53,221 bases of DNA from Oscillospiraceae bacterium (GTDB taxonomy: Bacteria > Bacillota > Clostridia > Oscillospirales > Ruminococcaceae), in the NCBI GenBank assembly GCA_017460955.1, contig JAFTZY010000025.1, positions 1 through 53,221 on the forward strand. Reading direction: 5' to 3'. Both the position numbers and the translations under genes were made by a program. A model generated the notes under the pieces. It made no database searches and had not been told where the DNA came from. It saw only the letters and a program-made list of their open reading frames with translations. Numbering within the stretch: the first letter of the stretch is position 1; the number at the start of each line of letters is the position of its first letter. Below are positions 35,140 through 42,691 of this stretch, one piece after another.

Positions 35140-35346
35140 TCACCCAGACTGGAGATAGGCAGGCTCATCACCACGACCGGCAGCTGTGATACCGTTCTTT
35201 TCAAAATAAGCCATATTAACATCATAATGGTCAGAAGCACCCGCCGTGATCGACGTCCCTCCGAAAAATCCTCCTGTTCCTACGTTTACAGGCGCACAGG
35301 CTGCTACGCAGAGCACTGCCAGCACGCCCGCAAGTGATTTCTTCAT
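35140..35346 (-). pseudogene. N-terminal fragment of a secreted protein
   Basis: 68 residues beginning with a typical signal peptide (MKKSLAGVLAVLCVAACAPV), followed by DHYDVNMAYFEKNGITAAGR, then a stop. No ribosome binding site is visible before the ATG and no domain follows. Probably the beginning of a lost secreted protein. Confidence 0.35.
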
Positions 35347-35454
35347 GATGCTGTCTGTGATGGCAATAACATCCTGCGATCATTTCCGGGGAGCCTTGCA
35401 GCTGTAACAGCACGGACGGACCGGCGTTTCTCCTGACCGGAAGCATGCCACCCC

Positions 35455-35483
35455 TTGACGTTTCTCCTGATCTATGCTATAGT
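35455..35483 (+). promoter_or_regulatory. Promoter of the TauE/SafE and kinase-like genes
   Basis: TTGACG (35455-35460) and TATAGT (35478-35483) with a 17-base spacer, 33 bases before the start codon. Confidence 0.75.
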
Positions 35484-35516
35484 AATATCAGAAACTGACA
35501 GATCGGAAGTGGTAGC

Positions 35517-36332
35517 ATGGAATATGTCTGGCTCATCCTCGCCGCACTCGGCGCAGGGATCGGCACGGGACTTGCAGGGCTTTCGGCGGCAACCGTCATG
35601 GTGCCGATCATGATCACGCTCTGCCCCTCGTTTACGGGGGAGACGGGTGCGTATCAGGCAACGGCGATCGCACTTGCCTCGGATATTTTAGGCTCGGCGG
35701 TGACAACGGGCGTTTACATCCGGCACAAGAACATCGACCTGAAACGCGGCTGGCTCATGCTGGTCTGCATTGTCGGGATGTGCGCGGTCGGGAGTCTTGC
35801 GGCATGGAAGGCAGGGAATGTCGTTCTCGGCGGATTCACACTGTTCCTGACCTTCTGCATCGGTATCCGCTTTCTCGTAAGGCCCGACACGACGAAGCGT
35901 GAGACAGCCGCTCAGGGTGCATCGCTCGACGGGAAGGGCATCCTGATCTCCCTATTTTTCGGGCTGACCATCGGCTTCGGTGCCGGATTTGTCGGAACGG
36001 GCGGCGGCATGATGATGCTGGTGGTATTCACGGCGTTCCTCGGCATGGAGCTAAAGCCTGCCGTGGGAACGAGCACCTTTATCATGACCTTCACAGCGCT
36101 GATCGCGTCGATCAGCCATATTCTGATCCACCCGGCGATCCTGCTCGAAAAATGGCTGCCGATGCTCGTGTGCATCATTACGGCCACCGCAGCATCCCTC
36201 GTCTCTGCGAAATTTGCGAACCGGGTACAGAACCGGACGGTCGGGCTCGTCACCGGCGCGATCCTGACCGTACTGGGCGCTGCGATGATCGTACTGCACT
36301 ACCGGGAGGTGATCGCCGCATGGCTGTCCTGA
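35517..36332 (+). CDS. TauE/SafE-family membrane transporter
   Basis: 271 residues with eight hydrophobic helices in two halves (AALGAGIGTGLAGLSAATVM near the start; FGLTIGFGAGFVGTGGGMMM at the start of the second half). The duplicated GxGxG...P/G pattern is characteristic of TauE/SafE permeases, which export small sulfur-containing or organic anions. It differs from the SafE-fusion at 21722-23035, which belongs to the DsbD-like branch. The next gene overlaps its end by 13 bases, so they are co-translated. Substrate unknown. Confidence 0.85.
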   Translation: MEYVWLILAALGAGIGTGLAGLSAATVMVPIMITLCPSFTGETGAYQATAIALASDILGSAVTTGVYIRHKNIDLKRGWLMLVCIVGMCAVGSLAAWKAGNVVLGGFTLFLTFCIGIRFLVRPDTTKRETAAQGASLDGKGILISLFFGLTIGFGAGFVGTGGGMMMLVVFTAFLGMELKPAVGTSTFIMTFTALIASISHILIHPAILLEKWLPMLVCIITATAASLVSAKFANRVQNRTVGLVTGAILTVLGAAMIVLHYREVIAAWLS

Positions 36333-37042
36333 TGCAGGTGCTGCACTGCTTTGCGGCAATGGTGCTGTTCCTCATCCCGTGCGTGATCGTAGGCCTCCTC
36401 CTCAGATGGCTTGCAAAAGTGCCGGATTTCGTGTTCCGCAAGCTCCTGCATATCGTGGCATTCTCCTGCCTGACGTTTATGACCTGCCGGGCGGAGAGCT
36501 GGCAGGCCGCTGCGCTGACCTCAGTTGTCATTGCGCTCGTGATCTATCCGCTTTTGGTACTGTGCGAGGGCATGGAGTGGTACGCCGGATTCTTCGTACA
36601 GAAAAGTCCCCATGAGGTGCGGCGGAGTCTCCTGATGCTGTTTCTGACCTATGCTGCACTCGTGTTCGTCGCATGGGGCCTCTTCGGACGTGCGGACCTG
36701 TGCATTGCCTCCGTCCTGATGTGGGGCGTCGGGGATGCGGCGGCAGCGCTCATCGGCATCCCACTGGGCAGGCATAAGATCCGGCTGCCGCGGACTGATG
36801 GCAGGAAATCCTGGGAGGGCAGCATCGCCATGCTCGTGTGCAGCCTTGCGGCAGGATGCATCGCGTTTCTGCTTTGCGGCGAATTATCGGTGAAAAGTGC
36901 CGCCCTGCTCCTTCTGCCGGGCGCCTTGCTCGGGACGGTCACGGAGCTGTATTCCCCGAGCGAGATCGACACGGTGAGCGTCCCGGTGGTGATCGTCAGC
37001 GTGCAGCTCATTGGCAGTGCGGTCTTTGCGGGGATGCTTTAA
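36320..37042 (+). CDS. Dolichol kinase / phosphatidate cytidylyltransferase-like membrane protein
   Basis: 240 residues from ATG 36320, behind GGGAGG. Six or seven helices. FRKLLHIVAF near residue 35 and GVGDAAAALIGIPLG with KSWEGSIAMLV near residue 145-180 are the motifs of the CTP-dependent polyprenol/lipid kinase family (SEC59/DGK1/VTE5-like). It probably phosphorylates a lipid alcohol or transfers a nucleotide to a lipid phosphate. Overlap with the TauE/SafE gene suggests a shared, unknown pathway. No terminator lies right after it; 37043-37230 contains nothing I can assign. Confidence 0.75.
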   Translation: MAVLMQVLHCFAAMVLFLIPCVIVGLLLRWLAKVPDFVFRKLLHIVAFSCLTFMTCRAESWQAAALTSVVIALVIYPLLVLCEGMEWYAGFFVQKSPHEVRRSLLMLFLTYAALVFVAWGLFGRADLCIASVLMWGVGDAAAALIGIPLGRHKIRLPRTDGRKSWEGSIAMLVCSLAAGCIAFLLCGELSVKSAALLLLPGALLGTVTELYSPSEIDTVSVPVVIVSVQLIGSAVFAGML

Positions 37043-37229
37043 TGCTTGCAGGCCATTTCTTCGCACACACTCCGCAGGCTTCACGCGGAAATGCGAAGCT
37101 TTCCACAGCCATATGCCATAAGGTAAAGGCGGCTGGTGAAATACAACGGGACACGCTGCATGAAATCGCCCGTCCCCTCCTGAGCGGCAAAGTGCCGTGA
37201 TGACCTGTCCTCAATGATGACGCCATAAT

Positions 37230-37272
37230 ATCAGGAAAGGGCAATGTCCTCCTTGAGTGGAGGGCATTGCCC
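37230..37272 (-). terminator. Terminator downstream of the LysR gene
   Basis: GGGCAATGTCCTCC (37239-37252) and GGAGGGCATTGCCC (37259-37272) form 14-base arms with one G-T mismatch around TTGAGT. On the minus strand a T-rich TTTCCTGATATT follows. Confidence 0.7.
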
Positions 37273-37280
37273 TGATTCAA

Positions 37281-38156
37281 TCAGTGATAATCGTCTTTTA
37301 ATTTTTTCAGAAACAGCTCCGCGATCGGCGAGAACACCTGATACTTTTTCCAGATGATATACATATTCGTTTCCAGTGTCGGCCTGATCGGTCGGAAGCA
37401 AAGTCCGCTCTCCGTACTCGTGTCGATCAGATGCTCGAAGGACAGCAGATAACCCAGTCCCTCCTTCACGAACACGGAGCCGTTGTAGGCGAGGTTGACC
37501 GTTCCTGCGAACGTGAGCTTGTCCATATTGTCTCCGCACCAGCGGGGGAAATCCGCACGGATCGACTGCTCCGAGCAGAACAGCGGCAGTCCGTAGAGGT
37601 CATCGAGCGTGACAGATTCTTTCTTTGCAAGCGGGCTGTCGCGGCGCATCACCAGCCCCCATTTGTCGCTCTCGGGGATGGAGAGATAGTTGTATTTGGA
37701 GAGGTTCGGCGGCTCGACGATCACGGCAAGGTCGAGGATGCCTCTGTCAAGGCGTTCCGCAACAGGCTCGGTATCGCCGCTGAAAATGTGGAAGATGAAA
37801 TTCGGGTACCGTTCCTTGAAGTCTTTGATACTCCTCGCCAGATACTTGATGAGATAGCTCTCGGCACACCCGATACGGATCTCCCCGCCGATGATGTTGT
37901 CCAGCTGGCTGAACTCCTCGGCGGTCTTGTCCACCATGGCGAGAATGTCCTCGGCGCGCTTGCGCAGGAGCATCCCCTCGTCATTCAGGCGCATGTTCTT
38001 GTTCGTGCGGATGAACAGCGCATGCCCGAGTTCCTCCTCGAGCTTTTTGACCTCTTTCGAGAGCGAGGGCTGTGAGATATGCAGGCGCTCCGCCGCCCTC
38101 GTCATGTTCTCCTCTCTTGCAACGGCCAAAAAATAACGTAACACGCGAATTTCCAT
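37281..38156 (-). CDS. LysR-family transcriptional regulator
   Basis: 291 residues from ATG 38156 (GGAGGTG upstream). Winged HTH at about 1-60 (VLRYFLAVAREENMTRAAER, HISQPSLSKEVKKLEEELG) and a two-lobed effector domain at about 90-290 (IRIGCAESYLIKYL). Divergent from the hydrolase gene at 38298. Its own promoter overlaps a dyad at 38199-38221, so it probably represses itself and controls the hydrolase/acetyltransferase pair. The ligand is unknown. Confidence 0.92.
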   Translation of the reverse strand: MEIRVLRYFLAVAREENMTRAAERLHISQPSLSKEVKKLEEELGHALFIRTNKNMRLNDEGMLLRKRAEDILAMVDKTAEEFSQLDNIIGGEIRIGCAESYLIKYLARSIKDFKERYPNFIFHIFSGDTEPVAERLDRGILDLAVIVEPPNLSKYNYLSIPESDKWGLVMRRDSPLAKKESVTLDDLYGLPLFCSEQSIRADFPRWCGDNMDKLTFAGTVNLAYNGSVFVKEGLGYLLSFEHLIDTSTESGLCFRPIRPTLETNMYIIWKKYQVFSPIAELFLKKLKDDYH

Positions 38157-38184
38157 AGCACACCTCCGATCGCTTGCTACTCTC

Positions 38185-38221
38185 ATTATAACCGATTTTG
38201 TCATTCCTGTCAAGAATGACA
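38185..38221 (-). promoter_or_regulatory. lysR promoter with overlapping operator-like dyad
   Basis: On the minus strand TTGACA (38213-38208) and TATAAT (38190-38185) are 17 bases apart. TGTCATTC and GAATGACA (38199-38206 and 38214-38221) form a perfect 8-base dyad with 7-base spacer, centred on the -35 box; it contains ATTC-N7-GAAT, a T-N11-A LysR site. Confidence 0.75.
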
Positions 38222-38240
38222 GGATATTCTAAATAGGTAT

Positions 38241-38269
38241 TTCACATATCACGAGATCTGTGCTATACT
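38241..38269 (+). promoter_or_regulatory. Promoter of the hydrolase gene
   Basis: TTCACA (38241-38246) and TATACT (38264-38269), spacer 17. The LysR dyad lies 20 bases upstream of this -35, the usual activation position. Confidence 0.65.
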
Positions 38270-38297
38270 AATAAAAAACACCAAGGAGGTACCCGAT

Positions 38298-39296
38298 ATG
38301 AAAGACGAAATGCTGAACCTGACGGCGGAATGGGACAAGACCTTCCCGCAGTCCGACAAGGTGGACCACAGGAAGATCACGTTCCACAACCGCTATGGGA
38401 TCACTCTCGCCGCCGATCTGTATACCCCGAAGAATGCAGGCGGCAAGCTCCCTGCCATTGCAGTGTGCGGACCGTTCGGTGCGGTCAAGGAGCAGTGCTC
38501 AGGGCTTTATGCGCAGACGCTTGCAGAGCGTGGATTTCTGACGATCGCCTTTGATCCGTCCTTTACGGGCGAGAGCGGCGGTGTTCCCCGTTATGTCGCT
38601 TCTCCCGACATCAACACGGAGGATTTCTCGGCAGCCGTTGATTTTCTCAGCGTGCAGGAAAATGTTGACCCGGAGCGTATCGGCATCCTCGGCATCTGCG
38701 GCTGGGGCGGCATGGCACTCAATGCTGCCGCGATGGACACCCGTATCAAGGCGACAGTCGCTTCTACCATGTACGACATGACCCGCGTCAGTGCAAAGGG
38801 TTATTTTGATGAGCAGGATGATCCTGATTCCCGTTATGCAATGAAGCAAATGATGAACGCCCAGCGTATCAAGGATTACAAGTCCGGCGAGTATGCGCTC
38901 GGCGGCGGTGTCGTTGACCCTCTGCCGGAGGATGCGCCCTATTTCGTGAAGGATTATCACGCCTATTACAAGACCGAGCGCGGCTATCACCCCCGCTCCC
39001 TCAATTCCAACGGCGGCTGGAATATCACATCGAGCCTGTCCTTCATCAATATGCCGATTTTGCAGTACAGCAATGAGATCCGCTCGGCGGTCATGGTCCT
39101 GCACGGCGACAAGGCACATTCTTTCTACTTCGGCAAGGATGCGTATGAAACCATGATCAAGGATAACCCGTATGCGGACAACAAGCAGCTGCTGATCATC
39201 GAGGGTGCTTCCCATACCGATCTGTATGACGGCGGTGAGGGCAAGGTCATCCCGTTTGACAAGCTCGAAGCGTTCTATAATGAGTATCTGAAATGA
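38298..39296 (+). CDS. Alpha/beta hydrolase with cysteine nucleophile
   Basis: 332 residues, start behind AAGGAGG. The fold blocks are LPAIAVCGPFGAVKEQ (oxyanion region), FDPSFTGESGG, the nucleophile elbow GICGWGG, VMVLHGDKAHS, and the catalytic His in EGASHTDLYD. The elbow has Cys in place of Ser, as in dienelactone hydrolases. No signal peptide. It lies in an operon with the acetyltransferase 21 bases downstream and divergent from LysR. The substrate is unknown; a small lactone or ester is possible. Confidence 0.85.
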   Translation: MKDEMLNLTAEWDKTFPQSDKVDHRKITFHNRYGITLAADLYTPKNAGGKLPAIAVCGPFGAVKEQCSGLYAQTLAERGFLTIAFDPSFTGESGGVPRYVASPDINTEDFSAAVDFLSVQENVDPERIGILGICGWGGMALNAAAMDTRIKATVASTMYDMTRVSAKGYFDEQDDPDSRYAMKQMMNAQRIKDYKSGEYALGGGVVDPLPEDAPYFVKDYHAYYKTERGYHPRSLNSNGGWNITSSLSFINMPILQYSNEIRSAVMVLHGDKAHSFYFGKDAYETMIKDNPYADNKQLLIIEGASHTDLYDGGEGKVIPFDKLEAFYNEYLK

Positions 39297-39317
39297 TCCC
39301 ATAGGGAGGAAACAGCG

Positions 39318-39881
39318 ATGACAACGGCAGAATTTCTCGATTTCATGAACAGCGGCAAACAAGTCACGGCGGAGTGCGGTGTGCATCGGACCATGCATGC
39401 GCTCAGTCAGGAGGCCATCCGCATTACGATGGAGATCAACAGCCGCTACCATACGCCCGATGAGATAAACGCGCTCATGTCGGAGCTGATCGGGGAGCCT
39501 GTGGAGGTTGGGCTGTTTCCTCCGTTTTACACGGACTGCGGTAAGAATATCCATCTTGGCAAAGCCGTGTTCATCAATGCGGGCTGCAAATTTCAGGATC
39601 AGGGCGGGATCTGGATCGGTGACGGTGCGCTCATCGGGCATAATACAGTGCTTGCCACGCTGAATCACGGGCTTCTCCCGGAGGAGCGCCACGACCTGAT
39701 CCCGAAGCCCATCCACATCGGCAAAAATGTCTGGATCGGCTCCAACTCCACCGTTCTCCCCGGCGTGACGATCGGTGACAATGCAGTCATCGGTGCGGGC
39801 GCGGTCGTAACCAGGGACATTCCGGAGAACGTGATCGCGGTCGGCAGTCCTGCGCGGGTGGTGCGGAGCATTTATGATTAA
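39318..39881 (+). CDS. Sugar O-acetyltransferase, left-handed beta-helix type
   Basis: 187 residues, close to the length of maltose/galactoside O-acetyltransferases. It starts behind AGGGAGG. The N-terminal helical part contains the substrate region; hexapeptide repeats follow from about residue 75: IHLGKAVFINAGCKF, IWIGDGALIGHNTVL, then NHG with catalytic His, and VWIGSNSTVLPGVTIGDNAV. It transfers acetyl from acetyl-CoA to a sugar. It shares the hydrolase promoter, so the pair may act on one acylated substrate; that is inference. Confidence 0.87.
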   Translation: MTTAEFLDFMNSGKQVTAECGVHRTMHALSQEAIRITMEINSRYHTPDEINALMSELIGEPVEVGLFPPFYTDCGKNIHLGKAVFINAGCKFQDQGGIWIGDGALIGHNTVLATLNHGLLPEERHDLIPKPIHIGKNVWIGSNSTVLPGVTIGDNAVIGAGAVVTRDIPENVIAVGSPARVVRSIYD

Positions 39882-40044
39882 CCGCAAATTGACAGCGGTG
39901 ATCTCCTCTTTATGCGCACCCCGCCAAGGACAGCTCTGCGGGACGGCATAATGGCGCTCAGGACTTCTGAACAGAAAATCAGGGCCCGCTATTATAATCG
40001 TCATAAAGAAAACTCGCCTGTTATCCTGTTTCCTTTCATATCCC

Positions 40045-40481
40045 TCCCCGACCGCAAGGACCGCATGAGCATGTACAGCGGCTTAGAGGTCCGGGTGCCG
40101 TTCTGCGACTGGCGCATCGCACAGTATCTGTACAATGTGCCGTGGGAATTCAAGGAGCACAGGGGCTACGAAAAGGGGCTTCTGCGGGAGGCCATGCGCG
40201 GCTTCCTGCCCGAGGAGGTCCTCTGGCGCAAGAAAAGCCCCTACCCCAAGACGCACCACCCCGCATACCTGGACGCCGTCACCCGGGCGCTCAGAGCGCG
40301 TCTGGAGGATCCGCAGTGCCCCCTGCACACCCTTGTCCGCCGGGAGGCACTCGATGCCCTCCTGCGCGGTGACGAGGAGGTGCAGTGGTACGGGCAGCTC
40401 ATGACAAGGCCCCAGACCATCGCCTATTTCCTCCAGCTCGATCACTGGATGGAGCATTTCAAGGTCCGGATCGTTCTGTGA
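40045..40481 (+). pseudogene. C-terminal fragment of asparagine synthetase B
   Basis: From about 40052 the frame reads RKDRMSMYSGLEVRVPFCDW, then YEKGLLREAMRGFLPEEVLW and KKSPYPKTHHPAYLDAV, the C-terminal third of the AsnB synthetase domain. The N-terminal glutaminase domain with Cys1 and most of the ATP site (SGGLDS) are absent, and the upstream 130 bases give no continuing homology. It has no start site of its own. A terminator follows. A relic of a deleted gene. Confidence 0.7.
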
Positions 40482-40489
40482 GATCCCCT

Positions 40490-40521
40490 CCCCCTGCGGC
40501 CCCCGGCGGCAGGGGGCTTTT
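40490..40521 (+). terminator. Terminator after the asparagine synthetase fragment
   Basis: CCCCCTGC (40490-40497) and GCAGGGGG (40509-40516), followed by CTTTT. Confidence 0.75.
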
Positions 40522-40586
40522 GCTGTTTGGAGGACCGTACATCCCCCTTGTATGCCGATGCTGATGTATTTTTTATCGGAAAACAC

Positions 40587-40615
40587 TTGACAAGCCGTGG
40601 AAAATATGGTATGAT
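40587..40615 (+). promoter_or_regulatory. Promoter of the feoA transcript
   Basis: TTGACA (40587-40592) and TATGAT (40610-40615) with a 17-base spacer. It leaves a leader of about 145 bases before feoA. Confidence 0.8.
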
Positions 40616-40640
40616 GAGTTATATAGTAAGCTCTTGCTAA

Positions 40641-40731
40641 CCAATGGGACGCGGATGCGATCCGGTGCGGAAAATGTAAAAAGATCGCGTGTCCGGCCGA
40701 CGAGCGTGATGGAATCAGTGATTCCCCCATA
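40641..40731 (+). ncRNA. Structured leader RNA upstream of feoA, class not recognised
   Basis: Several pairings are possible. GCGATC (40657-40662) pairs with GATCGC (40683-40688). GGAATC (40711-40716) pairs with GATTCC (40720-40725). ATGGG (40644-40648) pairs with CCCAT (40726-40730) and closes the region, but it competes with GGAC (40647-40650) pairing to GTCC (40691-40694). Mutually exclusive pairings are typical of a switch. It does not match the TPP, SAM, Mn or NiCo patterns I know. There is no terminator before feoA, so translation control would be more likely. Confidence 0.35.
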
Positions 40732-40764
40732 TAATATTGTGTCAAAGAAAGGAAGTGTGCTGCC

Positions 40765-40977
40765 ATGCTGCCGCTGACATTTGCCCAGGAGGGAGAGGCG
40801 CACGTCATCAAAAAGATCGGCGGGAGTGCCGAGGTCAGAAAGCATCTGGAAAACCTTGGCTTCGTCGCCGGAGGGAATGTGATCGTTGTTACCAAAATGA
40901 ATGGCAACGTCATTGTCAATGTCAAGGAAACACGGGTCGCCATCAGTCAGGAGATGGCGCAGAAGATCATGATATGA
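40765..40977 (+). CDS. feoA: FeoA-domain protein
   Basis: 70 residues, an SH3-like beta barrel (PLTFAQEGEAHVIKKIGG, HLENLGFVAGGNVIVVTKMN, NVIVNVKETRVAISQEMA). FeoA assists the ferrous iron transporter FeoB or acts as a regulator. No feoB lies in this window, so it is either an orphan or works with a distant FeoB. It starts behind GGAAG and is followed after ten bases by the HMA-like gene. Confidence 0.85.
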   Translation: MLPLTFAQEGEAHVIKKIGGSAEVRKHLENLGFVAGGNVIVVTKMNGNVIVNVKETRVAISQEMAQKIMI

Positions 40978-40987
40978 GAGGTGCGCT

Positions 40988-41245
40988 GTGATCCGGACGG
41001 TACTGACGATCGACGGCATGATGTGCGGGATGTGTGAGGCCCACATCAACGATGCCATCCGGCAGCATTTTGCTGTCAAAAGCGTAAGCTCCTCGCACAA
41101 GAAGGGGGAAACGGTCATTCTCTCCGAGCAGGCGCCCGATGATGCGGCGCTGCGTGCGGTGATCGCCGAAACGGGCTACACGCTCAAGGCATGTGAATCG
41201 GCGCCCTATGAAAAGAAGCGCTTTTCCCTGTTCGGGAAGGGCTGA
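40988..41245 (+). CDS. Small heavy-metal-associated (HMA)-domain protein
   Basis: 85 residues. The HMA fold has its metal loop as DGMMCGMCEAHINDAI, with two Cys in CxxC plus neighbouring Met. A lysine-rich tail (YEKKRFSLFGKG) follows. It is co-transcribed with feoA. Proteins of this size are copper or similar metal chaperones, but next to feoA an iron or general metal role is possible. It differs from both HMA domains of the copA block. Confidence 0.75.
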   Translation: MIRTVLTIDGMMCGMCEAHINDAIRQHFAVKSVSSSHKKGETVILSEQAPDDAALRAVIAETGYTLKACESAPYEKKRFSLFGKG

Positions 41246-41267
41246 TGCGTGAAAGGAGGCACATGGG

Positions 41268-42242
41268 ATGGAACAGACACTGCGGATCCTGTCGCAGAGC
41301 GCGTCCAAGACCGTATATGAGGCCTCCAACGAGACCGGGGAGATGCTCATGACCGAGTACCGTGTTTTCCCCGGGATCCGTCTTGTCTACCGGGATGTCC
41401 ACATGCTCCGGTACGCCTGCCCGGACAACGACACCCCAGGTGTGCTCGAGATCAACCACTGCCGGGAGGGCCGCTATGAGCACCGCATCGGCAGGCAGTA
41501 CTACTACCTGTCGGCGGGCGATCTGTCCGTCAGCTGCAGCGCCGGCGGTGAGGCATTCTACCCCACCTCGCATTACCATGGCATCTCCGTTGTGATCGAC
41601 CCCGGCAAGGCGCCGGAATGCCTGTCGTGCGTGCTCGACGATGTGAACGTGCGTCCGAGCGCACTTATGGAGAAGTTCCTGACGGCACAGTCGTGCTTCA
41701 TCATCCGCTCGACCGAGAGCCTTGGGCATATCTTCTCGGAGCTGTACACCGTGCCTGAGAGCATCCGCATGGGCTATCTCAAGGTCAAGGTCCTCGAGCT
41801 CCTGCTCTTCCTCAGCTCCCTCGATACCGGACTGTCCCAGACGCAGGCCCACACCTGCCCGCAGTCCCAGGTCCGCCTGGCCAAGGCCGTGTGCAGCTAT
41901 GTCTGCGCCGATATGAGCCGGCACATCACCATCGACCAGCTTGCCGAGCATTTCCAGGTCTCCCCCACCCTGCTCAAAAAGAGCTTCCGGAATGTGTACG
42001 GGGATTCGCTGTACTCCTATGTACGCACCCAGAAAATGCTCACCGCTGCAAGGCTCCTCCAGGACACCGACCGCACCATCCTCGACATCGCCGGGGAATG
42101 CGGGTACGACAACGGCAGCAAGTTCTCCAAGGCCTTCCGGGAGGTCATGGGCATCAGTCCCAGGGATTTCCGGAGCCGGAAGGATCTGCCGCTTGAAAGT
42201 GTCCGATTGGAAAGGGAGAACGCTTTTGAAGGCAGTTTTTGA
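41268..42242 (+). CDS. AraC-family transcriptional regulator
   Basis: 324 residues. A C-terminal pair of helix-turn-helix motifs is at about 215-310: ITIDQLAEHFQVSPTLLKKS, then ILDIAGECGYDNGSKFSKAF and REVMGISPRDFR. The N-terminal 200 residues are a cupin-like effector domain (EINHCREGRYEHRIG and YYYLSAGDLSVSC). This layout matches AraC activators in siderophore and iron loci, whose ligands are metal chelates. It lies 22 bases after the HMA gene, so all three are one transcript. Confidence 0.87.
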   Translation: MEQTLRILSQSASKTVYEASNETGEMLMTEYRVFPGIRLVYRDVHMLRYACPDNDTPGVLEINHCREGRYEHRIGRQYYYLSAGDLSVSCSAGGEAFYPTSHYHGISVVIDPGKAPECLSCVLDDVNVRPSALMEKFLTAQSCFIIRSTESLGHIFSELYTVPESIRMGYLKVKVLELLLFLSSLDTGLSQTQAHTCPQSQVRLAKAVCSYVCADMSRHITIDQLAEHFQVSPTLLKKSFRNVYGDSLYSYVRTQKMLTAARLLQDTDRTILDIAGECGYDNGSKFSKAFREVMGISPRDFRSRKDLPLESVRLERENAFEGSF

Positions 42243-42297
42243 GATGCTGCCCATCATTTTTAACGAAATCACGGAATTTTAGAAATATGTCCTTTTG

Positions 42298-42340
42298 GAG
42301 CTTTTTTCACCTCTTCGGAGTGGAAGAAGCTCTTGTTTTG
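42298..42340 (+). terminator. Terminator after the AraC gene
   Basis: A long stem closed by a TTCG tetraloop: GAGCTT/AAGCTC outer pairs, G-U containing middle and CTC/GAG at the loop, followed by TTGTTTTG. Confidence 0.75.
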
Positions 42341-42412
42341 TGGTATCCTATGATTGTACCGGAAAGCCGGTACGGATCTGAAAACCACTGACAACCACAG
42401 AAAGGATCGTTT

Positions 42413-42691
42413 ATGAGTGTTGTGATCGTTGGCGGCAATGACTGTATGACCCGCCAGTATAAGGATATCTGCGAAAGCTTCCGCTGTCGTGCCAAGGTGT
42501 TCACCCAGATGCATGACGGTCTGAAGAATAAGATCGGCTCGCCCGACCTGCTCGTGCTGTTCACCGGGACGGCCTCCCACAAGATGATCAAGCTCGCACT
42601 GCATTCCACGGGTGCGAACACACATGTGGTGCGCAGCCATTCGAGCTCGGCATCGGCCCTCAAGAGCATTTTGCAGGAGCATGCGGGATGA
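42413..42691 (+). CDS. DUF2325 protein
   Basis: 92 residues, whole-length DUF2325: SVVIVGGNDCMTRQYKDICE at the start, LVLFTGTASHKMIKLAL in the middle and a terminal helix. The Rossmann-like fold with conserved Cys, Asp and His is often seen next to iron or redox genes in Clostridia. It starts behind AAAGGATC and overlaps the following DUF3793 gene by four bases. Biochemical role unknown. Confidence 0.85.
   Translation: MSVVIVGGNDCMTRQYKDICESFRCRAKVFTQMHDGLKNKIGSPDLLVLFTGTASHKMIKLALHSTGANTHVVRSHSSSASALKSILQEHAG

Noticed and set aside
33738..35240. A 500-codon minus-strand frame opposite glf
   Set aside because: It mirrors glf codon usage and lacks recognisable domains; glf itself is complete on the plus strand.
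38499..40004. A 501-codon minus-strand frame opposite the hydrolase and acetyltransferase
   Set aside because: Antisense to two clear enzymes with good ribosome sites; composition is not protein-like.
40641..40731. The feoA leader as a NiCo (czcD) or TPP-type riboswitch
   Set aside because: The conserved strings of those classes are missing; only general structure remains, so no known class is called.
41184..42272. A 362-codon minus-strand frame opposite the AraC gene
   Set aside because: The AraC gene has two clear HTH motifs; the antisense frame has none.
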